Positions 22,527 to 30,836 of a stretch of DNA of 39,178 nt are shown piece by piece. Both the position numbers and the translations under genes were made by a program. The first letter of the stretch is position 1. The number at the start of each line of letters is the position of its first letter. The stretch is from Candidatus Zhuqueibacterota bacterium (GTDB lineage: Bacteria; Electryoneota; RPQS01), in the NCBI GenBank assembly GCA_003818605.1, contig RPQS01000035.1, forward strand, positions 1 to 39,178, given 5' to 3'. Under the pieces are notes generated by a model. It saw only the letters and a program-made list of their open reading frames with translations. It was not told where the DNA came from and ran no database searches.

Positions 22527-23235
22527 ACAGGCCAAATCCGCTAAGCCCGCTAAGCCTGCAAAACCGGCCAAGGCCGCCGCACCCGCCACAAAGAAAGGCG
22601 GGAAGGAAGCCAAAGGTCCAGCTTCGCTTGCAGGTGAACGGCCCAAGCTTCCCGCCGGCTACGTGCCGCGTCTGAAGACTCATTACATAGAGAAGGTTGC
22701 TCCCGCGCTGACCAAGCGATTCGAGTTCAAGAATCCGATGCAGGTTCCACGATTGGTCAAAGTCGTGATCAATGTCGGTGAGGGAGATGCCGTTGCCAAT
22801 CCGCGTGTCTTAGACAACGTGGTTCGCGACATTTCCATTATCACAGGCCAGCGTCCGACCATTTCGAAAGCCCGCAAATCCATTTCGAATTTTAAACTGC
22901 GGGCCGGCATGCCGATCGGAGCGTTTGTGACGCTGCGTCGGGCGCAGATGTGGGAGTTTTTAGATCGTCTGATTTCCGTCGCCGCCCCGCGTATCCGCGA
23001 TTTCCGCGGTTTGCCGGACAAAGGTTTTGACGGACGCGGCAATTATACGGTCGGTTTTAAAGAGCAGATCATTTTCCCGGAAATAGATCTCGATTCGGTT
23101 GACAAAATCCGCGGCATGGACATCACCTTTGTTACGACGGCTCGCAATGATATCGAAGCATACGAGCTGCTCAAGGAACTGGGTCTGCCCATGCGAAAAC
23201 GCGAACAACGTGCTCAGGTAGCGGACGCTGCCTGA
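22516..23235 (+). CDS. rplE: 50S ribosomal protein L5 with Lys/Ala/Pro-rich N-terminal extension
   Basis: 239 residues from ATG 22516, against about 180 in the family. The first 49 residues are low complexity, built of KPAK-like repeats and Ala. The usual L5 start would be at GTG 22663 (residue 50, then [15 protein letters not shown]), which would give 190 residues. I keep ATG 22516 because the frame is open, it overlaps rplX by 11 nt in the style of this operon, and neither start has a clear ribosome binding site. Without the extension a 136-nt gap would break a compact run. The L5 core is complete ([28 protein letters not shown]). L5 binds 5S rRNA and contacts P-site tRNA. Confidence 0.93.
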   Translation: MSAEQAKSAKPAKPAKPAKAAAPATKKGGKEAKGPASLAGERPKLPAGYVPRLKTHYIEKVAPALTKRFEFKNPMQVPRLVKVVINVGEGDAVANPRVLDNVVRDISIITGQRPTISKARKSISNFKLRAGMPIGAFVTLRRAQMWEFLDRLISVAAPRIRDFRGLPDKGFDGRGNYTVGFKEQIIFPEIDLDSVDKIRGMDITFVTTARNDIEAYELLKELGLPMRKREQRAQVADAA

Positions 23236-23259
23236 CAAATTCAGCAATAGAACAAGTTC

Positions 23260-23445
23260 ATGGCTAAAGCCTGTCTGATCGCTAAGGCGAATAAAACGCC
23301 TAAATTCCCGGTCCGCGTTCATAACCGCTGCCGTCGCTGCGGCCGTCCTCGCGCGTACATGCGCAAGTTCGCCTTGTGCCGTCTATGCTTCCGCGAGCTG
23401 GCCCTATCCGGGGAAATTCCCGGTATTGCCAAAGCCAGCTGGTAA
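23260..23445 (+). CDS. rpsN: 30S ribosomal protein S14, zinc-binding (type Z)
   Basis: 61 residues with C24-x2-C27 and C40-x2-C43, the zinc ligands of the short S14 form. It ends with [11 protein letters not shown], typical of this form. S14 sits in the 30S head near S3 and S10. No Cys-free S14 paralogue is in the window. ATG 23260 has no strong Shine-Dalgarno sequence. Confidence 0.97.
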   Translation: MAKACLIAKANKTPKFPVRVHNRCRRCGRPRAYMRKFALCRLCFRELALSGEIPGIAKASW

Positions 23446-23480
23446 GAACGATACGGACCTGAATCCGGATTAACTGAACT

Positions 23481-23879
23481 ATGCCAACAACGGATCCCAT
23501 CGCGGACTTTCTGGTTCGCATTCGTAATGCCCTCCGGGTACGCAAACCCAGCGTGGACATTCCTTTTTCCCAAATGAAGTCCGACCTCGCTCGTGTGCTC
23601 ATGGACTGTAATTTTATCCATGATTACGTGCATGTTGACGAAGGTCCGCAGGGATATATTCGCGTCTATCTTAAGTACACTCCGCAAGGCGAAGCAGCTA
23701 TTAAAGGGTTGCGGCGCATTTCGAAGCCCGGACTGCGCCGGTATGTCGGACAACGGCAAATCCCGCGCGTTTTCAACGGCCTGGGTGTTTCCATTCTGAC
23801 AACGTCGCGCGGAATTATGACCGGCAATCAAGCGCGCAAAGAAGGGCTTGGCGGAGAAGTGATTGCCGAGATTTGGTAG
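23481..23879 (+). CDS. rpsH: 30S ribosomal protein S8
   Basis: 132 residues. The start [15 protein letters not shown] and the end [24 protein letters not shown] match the family. S8 binds the centre of 16S rRNA and in E. coli regulates the spc operon. A palindrome-like hairpin follows in the gap to rplF. Confidence 0.98.
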   Translation: MPTTDPIADFLVRIRNALRVRKPSVDIPFSQMKSDLARVLMDCNFIHDYVHVDEGPQGYIRVYLKYTPQGEAAIKGLRRISKPGLRRYVGQRQIPRVFNGLGVSILTTSRGIMTGNQARKEGLGGEVIAEIW

Positions 23880-23886
23880 CCATTCT

Positions 23887-23908
23887 TCTGCAGGCGATCC
23901 GCTGCAGA
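23887..23908 (+). other. Small hairpin in the rpsH-rplF gap
   Basis: TCTGCAG (23887-23893) pairs with CTGCAGA (23902-23908) over an 8-nt loop. No T tract follows, and the rplF ribosome binding site begins about 14 nt later. Function unknown. Confidence 0.25.
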
Positions 23909-23935
23909 TTGAGCGAGTTTTGAGGAGAGTATAGC

Positions 23936-24472
23936 GTGTCACGAATCGGTCGCGCCCCCATCGCGGTTCCCACGGGAGTGGAGGTCAAGATAACGGACCA
24001 CCACATCCTGGTGAAAGGCTCCAAAGGACAGTTGGAGCGTGAACTGCATCCCGCCATGACGGTGCAATATGCAGAGGATACGATCTCGGTTCTTCGCCCC
24101 ACGGACAGCAAATTGCATCGGGCCTTGCACGGCTTGACCCGGGCGCTGATCAATAATATGGTCAAGGGGGTCACCGACGGTTTTAAGAAGGAACTGGAGT
24201 TGGTCGGTTTGGGGTACCGCGTTGAAGCAAAGCCGCGCGGATTGCTTCTGAACGTCGGCTTCAGTCACAGCATTTTTTTGCAGTCTCCTCCCGGAATCAA
24301 GATTGAAGTTCCGAAAGCCAACAACATTATTGTTTCCGGTTGCGATAAAGAGTTGGTCGGTCAAGTGGCCGCAGAAATCCGGGCCATCCGCAAGCCGGAG
24401 CCGTACAAAGGCAAAGGTCTTCGCTATTCGGGCGAAACCGTTAAAACCAAAGCGGGCAAAACGGCCAAGTAA
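23936..24472 (+). CDS. rplF: 50S ribosomal protein L6
   Basis: 178 residues from GTG 23936, with GAGGAGAG about 7 nt upstream. It starts [16 protein letters not shown] and ends with the rRNA-binding segment [18 protein letters not shown]6 lies near the sarcin-ricin loop. rplR follows after 36 nt. Confidence 0.98.
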   Translation: MSRIGRAPIAVPTGVEVKITDHHILVKGSKGQLERELHPAMTVQYAEDTISVLRPTDSKLHRALHGLTRALINNMVKGVTDGFKKELELVGLGYRVEAKPRGLLLNVGFSHSIFLQSPPGIKIEVPKANNIIVSGCDKELVGQVAAEIRAIRKPEPYKGKGLRYSGETVKTKAGKTAK

Positions 24473-24508
24473 CCTCCGGATCTCCGGTTTCAAGCAATCG
24501 TATCTATC

Positions 24509-24880
24509 ATGTCAACTATCGCCGTCAGAAAAATCAAGAGCCGCATTCGACGCAAGAAGCACATTCGCAAGACTGTGACCGGCAGCGCGGAACGGCCGCG
24601 TTTGGTTATATTTCGTTCGTTGCGCCAAGTTTATGCTCAACTCGTAGACGACGTCGCGGGTAAAACTTTAACGGGTGTCTCTTCGCTTTCTCCCGAACTT
24701 CGCGAACAAGTGGCTAAGAAGAAGCCGTGCGAAGTCGGCAAATTGGTGGGAGAGGCTTGTGCCCGTAAGGCTTTGGAACGGAATATTAAAAAAGTAGTTT
24801 TTGACCGCAACGGATTCCCTTATCATGGCCGGGTAAAGGCCGTGGCCGAGGGTGCCCGTAAAGCCGGTCTTCAATTCTAA
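24509..24880 (+). CDS. rplR: 50S ribosomal protein L18
   Basis: 123 residues. The basic N-terminus ([20 protein letters not shown]) and the end [26 protein letters not shown] are typical. L18 binds 5S rRNA with L5. ATG 24509 has no clear Shine-Dalgarno sequence; rpsE follows after 8 nt. Confidence 0.98.
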   Translation: MSTIAVRKIKSRIRRKKHIRKTVTGSAERPRLVIFRSLRQVYAQLVDDVAGKTLTGVSSLSPELREQVAKKKPCEVGKLVGEACARKALERNIKKVVFDRNGFPYHGRVKAVAEGARKAGLQF

Positions 24881-24888
24881 AGGATTCG

Positions 24889-25440
24889 ATGAACGAGCAG
24901 ACTGAACGCAATCCGCGGCGGCGCGAGAGGGAACACGAAGGCGAATTTACCGCCGCCTCCGAATCGCTGATTGAAAAAGTAGTCAGCATTAACCGTGTCG
25001 CCAAAGTCGTAAAAGGCGGACGGAATTTTTCGTTTAATGCCGTTGTGGTAGTGGGGGACGGTAGAGGACGCGCCGGTTTCGGCATGGGCAAGGCTAATGA
25101 AGTCGTTGATGCCATCACCAAAGCGACACAGCAGGCCAAACGCGCCCTGAAACGCTATCCTCTCGTGGGCACGACGCTGCCGCATGCCACGTTCGGCAAG
25201 TTCGGTGCAGGTCGGGTATTCTTGCGTCCGGCGTCACCGGGTACCGGAGTCATTGCCGGCGGTTCCGTTCGTTTGATTATGGAATGTCTGGGTGTGCGCG
25301 ACGTGCTGACGAAAGTCATGGGCACCAACAATCCGCACAATGTGGTGAAGGGCGTCTTTTCGGCACTTGACAGTATGAATGATGCGCGCATGGTAGCGGA
25401 ACGGCGCGGCATTTCCCTTCGCGAAGTATTTACCATTTGA
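24889..25440 (+). CDS. rpsE: 30S ribosomal protein S5
   Basis: 183 residues. The double-stranded RNA-binding domain has [19 protein letters not shown] and [17 protein letters not shown]. The C-terminal domain has [26 protein letters not shown]5 contributes to decoding accuracy and mRNA unwinding at the entry site. AAGGA lies just upstream of ATG 24889. Confidence 0.98.
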   Translation: MNEQTERNPRRREREHEGEFTAASESLIEKVVSINRVAKVVKGGRNFSFNAVVVVGDGRGRAGFGMGKANEVVDAITKATQQAKRALKRYPLVGTTLPHATFGKFGAGRVFLRPASPGTGVIAGGSVRLIMECLGVRDVLTKVMGTNNPHNVVKGVFSALDSMNDARMVAERRGISLREVFTI

Positions 25441-25465
25441 AGCGGCGCGCTGAAGGATAGCGGAT

Positions 25466-25660
25466 ATGACCAAGAAATTGAAAGTAACCCTCATTCGGAG
25501 TACGTCCGGGCGCCCGCGTCAACAGAGACTCACCGCACAAGCGTTGGGTTTTCATCGCATGCATCAAACGCGCATCGTTCCGGATAATCCTGCAATGCGT
25601 GGGATGATTGATAAGATTTCCCACCTTTTAAAATGGGAAGCAGTCGAGGTTCAGGAATAA
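25466..25660 (+). CDS. rpmD: 50S ribosomal protein L30
   Basis: 64 residues. It has the short L30 fold, with LKVTLIRSTSGRPRQQRLTAQALG and TRIVPDNPAMRGMIDKISHL. AAGGATA lies upstream of ATG 25466. rplO starts 4 nt after the stop. Confidence 0.96.
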   Translation: MTKKLKVTLIRSTSGRPRQQRLTAQALGFHRMHQTRIVPDNPAMRGMIDKISHLLKWEAVEVQE

Positions 25661-25664
25661 TCGC

Positions 25665-26105
25665 ATGGCTTTAAACTCTCTATCACCGGCTCCCGGATCA
25701 ACCCACTCCAAGAAGCGCCGCGGGCGCGGATCAAGCAGTGGTCAGGGCGGCAGCGCGGGACGCGGCGAAAAGGGCTATCTGGCTCGCGCCGGATCCCACA
25801 AAAAGCGCGGTTTTGAAGGCGGTCAAAAACCGCTGCACCTCCGTCTTCCCAAACGCGGATTTAAGAATATTTGGGCTCAAGAAGTTCAAGTGGTTAACGT
25901 TTGTGACTTGGCGCGTCTCCCGGAAGGGATGATCGTCGAACCGGAAAGTCTGAAGAAAGCCGGGCTGATCCGCCATGTCGCACAACCGGTTAAAATTCTT
26001 GGAACGGGAGATGCCGTCCGCGCCTTTGAAATTCGCTCGTGCAAGGTCTCCGCGGCGGCTGAAAAGAAAATCACGGAAGCGGGCGGCAAGGTGGTCGCAG
26101 CCTGA
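25665..26105 (+). CDS. rplO: 50S ribosomal protein L15
   Basis: 146 residues. The Gly/Arg-rich N-terminal arm (KKRRGRGSSSGQGGSAGRGEKG) threads into 23S rRNA in known structures. The globular part has FEGGQKPLHLRLPKRGF. The stop TGA overlaps the secY ATG by one base, so L15 and SecY are probably translated together, as in most bacteria. Confidence 0.97.
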   Translation: MALNSLSPAPGSTHSKKRRGRGSSSGQGGSAGRGEKGYLARAGSHKKRGFEGGQKPLHLRLPKRGFKNIWAQEVQVVNVCDLARLPEGMIVEPESLKKAGLIRHVAQPVKILGTGDAVRAFEIRSCKVSAAAEKKITEAGGKVVAA

Positions 26106-27433
26106 TGTTAGATCGCTTCACGAACATCTTCAAGATCCCCGAACTTCGGGATCGCATTCTTTTTACGCTCCTCATTTTCCTCGTCTATCGCATCGGCGGG
26201 CACGTTCCGGTTGCCGGAATTAATGCAGGCGCGTTGGCGGAATTCTTTCAACAGAACGCGAACACGTTGTTCGGTCTGTATGATATGTTCGTGGGCGGCG
26301 CGTTCCAGCGGGCCACGATTTTCGCTCTGGGCATCATGCCTTACATCTCGGCTTCGATTATTTTCCAGCTCATGGGCACGGTAGTTCCGTATTTCCAGAA
26401 GCTGCAGAAAGAAGGCGAGGAAGGCCGCAAGAAAATCAATCAACTCACGCGCTACGGCACGGTGATTTTATCCGCGTTGCAGGCGGGCGGCGTATCCATT
26501 TTTCTTGAACGACTGATTGCCACATCCGGTACGCCCGTTGTTCCGACTCCCGGATTCGGGTTCCGTTTTCTGACGATGGTCACGCTGGCCGCCGGCACCA
26601 CTCTGATTATGTGGCTGGGCGAACAGATTACCGAACGAGGCATCGGCAACGGTATTTCGCTGCTGATCTTTATTGGTATCATTGACCGCCTGCCTTACGC
26701 GATCATTGAAGAAGCGCAGATGGTATCGGCGGGCACGCGACACATTATGGTGGATGTGTTTTTTATCGCGATGTTGTTTGCCATCACGATGGCGGTGGTT
26801 GCGTTGACGCAGGGAATGCGCAAGATTCCGGTGCAATATGCCAAACGCGTCGTGGGCCGCAAGACCTACGGCGGGCAAAGCACGCATATTCCGCTGCGCG
26901 TCAATTCCGCCGGTGTGATGCCGATCATTTTCGCGCAATCCATCATGTTCGTTCCGTCTTCCGTGGCCACGTTTCTGCCCGAAGGCGGTTTCCATGATGC
27001 GCTGGTCAGCATGTTTGCGAGCCAGGGCGCCACGTATTTGATTCTCGAAGCACTCCTGATCGTCTTCTTTACGTATTTCTATACCGCCATTGTTTTAAAT
27101 CCTGTGGATTTGGCGGACAACATGAAGAAGAACGGCGGGTTTATCCCCGGCATCCGCCCCGGCAGGCAGACATCGGACTTCATTGACTCCATTCTGTCGC
27201 GGGTCACGCTGCCCGGAGCGATCGCGCTGGCTTTAATTGCCGTGCTTCCGACCGTTATCGTTTCTCAATTCAACGTGTCGTATAACTTCGCTTCGTTTTT
27301 CGGCGGCACTACCATTTTAATTGTCGTGGGTGTAACGCTGGACACGCTTCAGCAAGTTGAATCGCATCTGGTCATGCGGCACTATGAAGGCTTGATGAAA
27401 TCGGGCCGGATTCGCGGACGCCGCCGCATGTAA
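26105..27433 (+). CDS. secY: Preprotein translocase subunit SecY
   Basis: 442 residues, with about ten hydrophobic spans. These include ILFTLLIFLVYRIGGHV, GIMPYISASIIFQLM, SLLIFIGII, and late ones in LPGAIALALIAVLPTVIVS and GTTILIVVGVTLDTLQQVES. SecY forms the protein-conducting channel in the inner membrane with SecE (889-1071) and SecG. The cytoplasmic loops carry conserved QGMRKIPVQYAKRVVG and GGFIPGIRPGRQTSDFID. The start overlaps the rplO stop. The end RGRRRM is typical. Confidence 0.98.
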   Translation: MLDRFTNIFKIPELRDRILFTLLIFLVYRIGGHVPVAGINAGALAEFFQQNANTLFGLYDMFVGGAFQRATIFALGIMPYISASIIFQLMGTVVPYFQKLQKEGEEGRKKINQLTRYGTVILSALQAGGVSIFLERLIATSGTPVVPTPGFGFRFLTMVTLAAGTTLIMWLGEQITERGIGNGISLLIFIGIIDRLPYAIIEEAQMVSAGTRHIMVDVFFIAMLFAITMAVVALTQGMRKIPVQYAKRVVGRKTYGGQSTHIPLRVNSAGVMPIIFAQSIMFVPSSVATFLPEGGFHDALVSMFASQGATYLILEALLIVFFTYFYTAIVLNPVDLADNMKKNGGFIPGIRPGRQTSDFIDSILSRVTLPGAIALALIAVLPTVIVSQFNVSYNFASFFGGTTILIVVGVTLDTLQQVESHLVMRHYEGLMKSGRIRGRRRM

Positions 27434-27462
27434 CTTCCGATACAACTTACTACGGACTGCGG

Positions 27463-28128
27463 ATGAACAAGTATGTGCTGATTCTTCTGGGTGCGATCGG
27501 AGTAGGAAAAGGTACGCAGGCTCAACGCCTTGCGCAACACCTGAAGATTCCGCAGATTTCCACGGGTGATATTCTTCGTGCCGAGGTTCAAGCGGGCACA
27601 GAGTTGGGCCTTGAAGCCCAGCGGATCATGAATCGGGGGGAATTAGTTCCGGATGACGTCATCATTGAAGTGGTACGCAAGCGTTTGTTGGAACCCGATG
27701 CGGTGCGGGGAGCCATTTTAGACGGTTTTCCGCGAACCGTTCCGCAAGCGCAGGCTTTGGATGGACTGCTCAAGGATATTGATCTTCCGACGCCGAATGT
27801 CGTTTCCATCGAAGTGCCGCAAGAAGAAATCGTAGACCGGCTGTCGTCACGGCGCGTCTGTGCAACTTGCGGTGCGGTCTTCAATCTGAAAATGAACGCC
27901 GCCGCGATGGAACAGCATGCATGTCCGAAAGGGCAGGCGAATATCATTCAGCGTGATGATGACCGCCCGGATACGGTTCTGCAGCGGTTGAAAGTCTATG
28001 AAGAAAAGACGATGCCCTTGATCAATTATTACCGTCGCGCCGGGGCATTGCGGCAGGTTTCGGGGATCGGCTCGGAAAATGAAGTTTTTGCCCGGATTCT
28101 CATCGCGATGGATCCGGAGCTGACGTGA
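27463..28128 (+). CDS. adk: Adenylate kinase
   Basis: 221 residues. It interconverts AMP plus ATP with two ADP in the cytoplasm. The P-loop reads GAIGVGKGT (residues 10-18) instead of the common GAPGAGKGT. STGDILRAEV and LDGFPRTVPQA bind AMP. The long LID is present with C133-x2-C136 and C154, but position 157, where the fourth zinc ligand (Cys or Asp) normally lies, is Gly. Zinc binding in the LID is therefore doubtful. The gene stands between secY and map as in many bacteria, and its stop overlaps the map GTG. Confidence 0.96.
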   Translation: MNKYVLILLGAIGVGKGTQAQRLAQHLKIPQISTGDILRAEVQAGTELGLEAQRIMNRGELVPDDVIIEVVRKRLLEPDAVRGAILDGFPRTVPQAQALDGLLKDIDLPTPNVVSIEVPQEEIVDRLSSRRVCATCGAVFNLKMNAAAMEQHACPKGQANIIQRDDDRPDTVLQRLKVYEEKTMPLINYYRRAGALRQVSGIGSENEVFARILIAMDPELT

Positions 28129-28886
28129 TTATTATCAAGAGCGATCGCGAAGTGGACATCATGCGTCAGGGGGGACGAATTCTCGCGGGCGCATTCGACA
28201 TCGCCGCACCGCTCATGAAACCGGGAACGATTGCGCGCGATATTGATCGAGCGGTGGAAGAACACATTCGAAAGTGTGGGGCGGTTCCGTCGTTTAAAAA
28301 TTACCCGAATGCCAACGGCAATCCGTTTCCGGGGTCCGTATGCCTGTCCATCGAAGCGGAAGTCGTTCACGGCATTCCCGGAAATCAGATTCTGCAGACC
28401 GGCACGATCGTCGGATTGGATATCGGGGTATTTTTCAAGGGGTATCACGCGGACGCCGCCGTAACGTACGCCATTGGCGAGATTGACGAAAGCCGACGGA
28501 AGTTGATGGCGGTGACGCTGAAAGCGCTCGATCTGGCGCTCGCGCAGGCTACGGCCGGGCGGCACCTTTCGGATATTGGGCATGCCGTCCAGAGCTATGC
28601 GGAATCGCAATCCTGCGGTGTGGTCCGCGAATTGGTTGGACACGGTATCGGACGCAATTTGCATGAGGATCCGCAGATTCCCAACTACGGTGATCCCGGA
28701 CGCGGCCCGGTCCTGCGCAAGAATATGACGCTGGCTATCGAACCGATGGTGAACCTCGGCACTCATGAAGTGGATATGGTCGGGGAGTGGCAGGTGGTAA
28801 CGCGTGACAGACTCCCCTCCGCGCACTTTGAGCATACGATCGTGGTAACGAACGGCGAACCTGAAATTCTTACCCGGTCGAACTAA
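28125..28886 (+). CDS. map: Methionine aminopeptidase, type I
   Basis: 253 residues from GTG 28125, overlapping adk by 4 nt. Metal ligands are all present: D99, D110, H173, E206 and E236 by this start. The substrate-site histidine is in VVHGIPG. It removes the initiator methionine from new proteins in the cytoplasm. The position before infA is standard for the secY-adk-map-infA-rpmJ segment. Confidence 0.97.
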   Translation: MIIIKSDREVDIMRQGGRILAGAFDIAAPLMKPGTIARDIDRAVEEHIRKCGAVPSFKNYPNANGNPFPGSVCLSIEAEVVHGIPGNQILQTGTIVGLDIGVFFKGYHADAAVTYAIGEIDESRRKLMAVTLKALDLALAQATAGRHLSDIGHAVQSYAESQSCGVVRELVGHGIGRNLHEDPQIPNYGDPGRGPVLRKNMTLAIEPMVNLGTHEVDMVGEWQVVTRDRLPSAHFEHTIVVTNGEPEILTRSN

Positions 28887-28891
28887 TCTGA

Positions 28892-29125
28892 ATGGAGAGA
28901 GCACTTACGACCAAAGAACAGGCCATTAAGGTTGACGGTGTGATTGAGGAGTGTCTCCCCAACGCGACGTTTCGCGTTATTCTGGAAAATGGCCATAAAG
29001 TACTGGCGCATATTTCCGGAAAGATGCGGATGCACTTTATTAAGATCCTTCCGGGTGACAAAGTCACTGTTGAATTATCGCCCTATGACCTGCATCGCGG
29101 CCGCATTACCTACCGCTACAAATAA
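28892..29125 (+). CDS. infA: Translation initiation factor IF-1
   Basis: 77 residues from ATG 28892. The OB-fold is complete ([59 protein letters not shown]). The first five residues (MERAL) exceed the family's 72-residue norm. ATG 28892 has no ribosome binding site, whereas GGAGAG at 28894-28899 lies exactly 7 nt before an in-frame ACG at 28907. Starting there gives 72 residues beginning (M)[10 protein letters not shown], as in family members. The ACG start is a serious alternative but needs experimental proof. IF-1 occupies the A site during initiation. Confidence 0.95.
   Translation: MERALTTKEQAIKVDGVIEECLPNATFRVILENGHKVLAHISGKMRMHFIKILPGDKVTVELSPYDLHRGRITYRYK
28894..28899 (+). promoter_or_regulatory. 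Shine-Dalgarno-like site pointing to an ACG start for infA
   Basis: GGAGAG stands 7 nt upstream of ACG 28907, the position where IF-1 homology begins. The ATG at 28892 overlaps this site and has no site of its own. Confidence 0.4.
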
Positions 29126-29165
29126 GTGCAGCGGCAGTTGACAGAAATAGACGAGAACGAACACC

Positions 29166-29282
29166 ATGAAAGTCCGCACATCGGTTAAGAAAATATGTGA
29201 GCACTGCAAGATTGTGCGTCGGCGCGGTCGAGTGTATATTATTTGCACGCGGTCCAAGAAGCATAAACAACGGCAGGGCTAA
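29166..29282 (+). CDS. rpmJ: 50S ribosomal protein L36, zinc-binding form
   Basis: A 38-residue gene read directly from the sequence: ATG 29166, stop TAA 29280-29282. The protein starts [17 protein letters not shown]. Zinc ligands C11, C14, C27 and H33 are all present, defining the zinc-containing form. It is Arg/Lys-rich and ends HKQRQG. It lies between infA and rpsM, the usual position. Confidence 0.96.
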   Translation: MKVRTSVKKICEHCKIVRRRGRVYIICTRSKKHKQRQG

Positions 29283-29340
29283 ACGACAGCGGTTCTTGTT
29301 GTCGGATGAACGCTAACGATTCTCTGAGGCATATTTCCCT

Positions 29341-29724
29341 ATGGCGCGTATAGCCGGTATTGACATTCCACGCGATAAGCGAATTGAAGTGGCGCTGACG
29401 TACGTTTTCGGGATCGGGCGACCGATGTCCCAGAAAATCCTGACGGCGTGCGGGATTGATTGGAACAAGCGCACGCATCAGCTCACGGACGCGGAACTCG
29501 CCTTGATTCGCAGCAAGATTGCCGACCTGAAGGTTGAAGGTCCGCTGCGTACCGAGATCCAGATGAACATCAAGCGTTTGATGGATATCGGTTGTTATCG
29601 CGGTTTGCGCCATCGTCGAGGTTTGCCCGTTCGCGGACAGAACACGAAGAATAATGCGCGCACGCGCAAAGGCAAGAAGAAGGGCCAAATCATCCACCGC
29701 AAAGTTGAAGCGGCGAAGAAGTAA
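29341..29724 (+). CDS. rpsM: 30S ribosomal protein S13
   Basis: 127 residues. It starts [21 protein letters not shown], and the tail has [26 protein letters not shown]13 contacts P-site tRNA and forms bridges to the 50S subunit. It opens the alpha block rpsM-rpsK-rpsD-rpoA-rplQ. GAGG lies about 13 nt upstream of ATG 29341, farther than ideal. Confidence 0.98.
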   Translation: MARIAGIDIPRDKRIEVALTYVFGIGRPMSQKILTACGIDWNKRTHQLTDAELALIRSKIADLKVEGPLRTEIQMNIKRLMDIGCYRGLRHRRGLPVRGQNTKNNARTRKGKKKGQIIHRKVEAAKK

Positions 29725-29742
29725 TCCCCCTTCGGGATAAAC

Positions 29743-29746
29743 GGAG
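29743..29746 (+). promoter_or_regulatory. Shine-Dalgarno site deciding the TTG start of rpsK
   Basis: GGAG lies 6 nt before TTG 29753. There is no in-frame ATG or GTG between the rpsM stop and the S11 core that keeps the basic N-terminus, so this site supports TTG. Confidence 0.6.
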
Positions 29747-29752
29747 ACTACT

Positions 29753-30142
29753 TTGGCAACGGCAAAGAAGGAAACGAAGAAAAAAAAGGAACGGGTGGAG
29801 GCGGCAGGCGTCGCTCACATCAAGTCATCCTTTAATAATACGATTGTCACCATTACCGACAATTACGGCAATACGATTTCTTGGGCGTCGGCGGGCAAAA
29901 TGGGGCTTCGCGGCTCGCGCAAGAATACGCCCTTTGCCGCGCAGCTCGCGGCGGATAATGCGGCTAAAGCGGCGATTGCCTTAGGTTTGAAAAAGATCTC
30001 CATTGAAGTGCGGGGACCGGGCGGCGGCCGTGACGGCGCTATTCGTTCTCTGGCGGCTTCGGGTCTGCAGGTGCTTTCGATTCGCGATGTGACTCCGCTT
30101 CCGCATAACGGCTGCCGTCCGCCAAAGCGCCGCCGCGTATAA
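29753..30142 (+). CDS. rpsK: 30S ribosomal protein S11
   Basis: 129 residues from TTG 29753. A Lys-rich N-terminus ([15 protein letters not shown]) is followed by the core with [23 protein letters not shown] and [12 protein letters not shown]. The end [11 protein letters not shown] carries the Asn-Gly that forms isoaspartate in E. coli S11. S11 lines the mRNA exit region of the platform. Confidence 0.97.
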   Translation: MATAKKETKKKKERVEAAGVAHIKSSFNNTIVTITDNYGNTISWASAGKMGLRGSRKNTPFAAQLAADNAAKAAIALGLKKISIEVRGPGGGRDGAIRSLAASGLQVLSIRDVTPLPHNGCRPPKRRRV

Positions 30143-30190
30143 TTGTATTCGGACCGATTTTCGATTAGGACACGATAGACATAGAGACTT

Positions 30191-30817
30191 ATGGCACTCA
30201 ATCACAATCCAGTCTGCCGCATCTGCCGGCGTGAAGGCAAAAAACTGTTTCTGAAAGGCGACCGCTGCATGGGAGCCAAATGCACCTTCGAAAAGAAGGG
30301 CTATGGTCCCGGGCAGCACGGACGTTCGCGCCGCGGCAAGGTCTCGCAGTACGGAATCCAGCTTCGCGAAAAGCAGAAAATCCGCGAGTCGTACGGATTG
30401 CTCGAACGGCAATTTCATCGCTTTTTCACCGAGGCACAGCGCCAGAAGGGTGTGACCGGTGAAAATCTGATGGCCATGCTGGAAAGCCGTTTGGATAATG
30501 TCGTATACCGCATCGGTTTCGCCGGTTCCCGGCGTCAAGCGCGGCAGCTTGTTCGTCACCGTCATTTCCTCGTCAACGATCACATTGTGGACATCCCCAG
30601 CTTTGTACTCCGTCCCAACGATCGTATTCGCGTACGGGAACGGTCCAAGAAATTGGCGGTGATTCACGAAGCGATGCAGAAGGCTCGCGATATGAAAATA
30701 TCGAATCTGCAGCTCGATAAGGCCAAGATGGAAGGAATTTACCTGTCCGTGCCGAACCGTTCGGAAATTCCATTCGAGGCGAACGAGCAACTCGTCGTCG
30801 AGCTTTACTCCCGGTAA
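30191..30817 (+). CDS. rpsD: 30S ribosomal protein S4, zinc-binding form
   Basis: 208 residues. The N-terminus has C9, C12, C26 and C31, the zinc ligands of the Cys-containing S4 form. The S4 RNA-binding domain has ESRLDNVVYRIGFAGSRRQARQLVRHRHF. S4 starts 30S assembly and in E. coli represses the alpha operon. It lies 19 nt before rpoA. Confidence 0.98.
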   Translation: MALNHNPVCRICRREGKKLFLKGDRCMGAKCTFEKKGYGPGQHGRSRRGKVSQYGIQLREKQKIRESYGLLERQFHRFFTEAQRQKGVTGENLMAMLESRLDNVVYRIGFAGSRRQARQLVRHRHFLVNDHIVDIPSFVLRPNDRIRVRERSKKLAVIHEAMQKARDMKISNLQLDKAKMEGIYLSVPNRSEIPFEANEQLVVELYSR

Positions 30818-30836
30818 TCAGCCTTCGAGGAGATAC

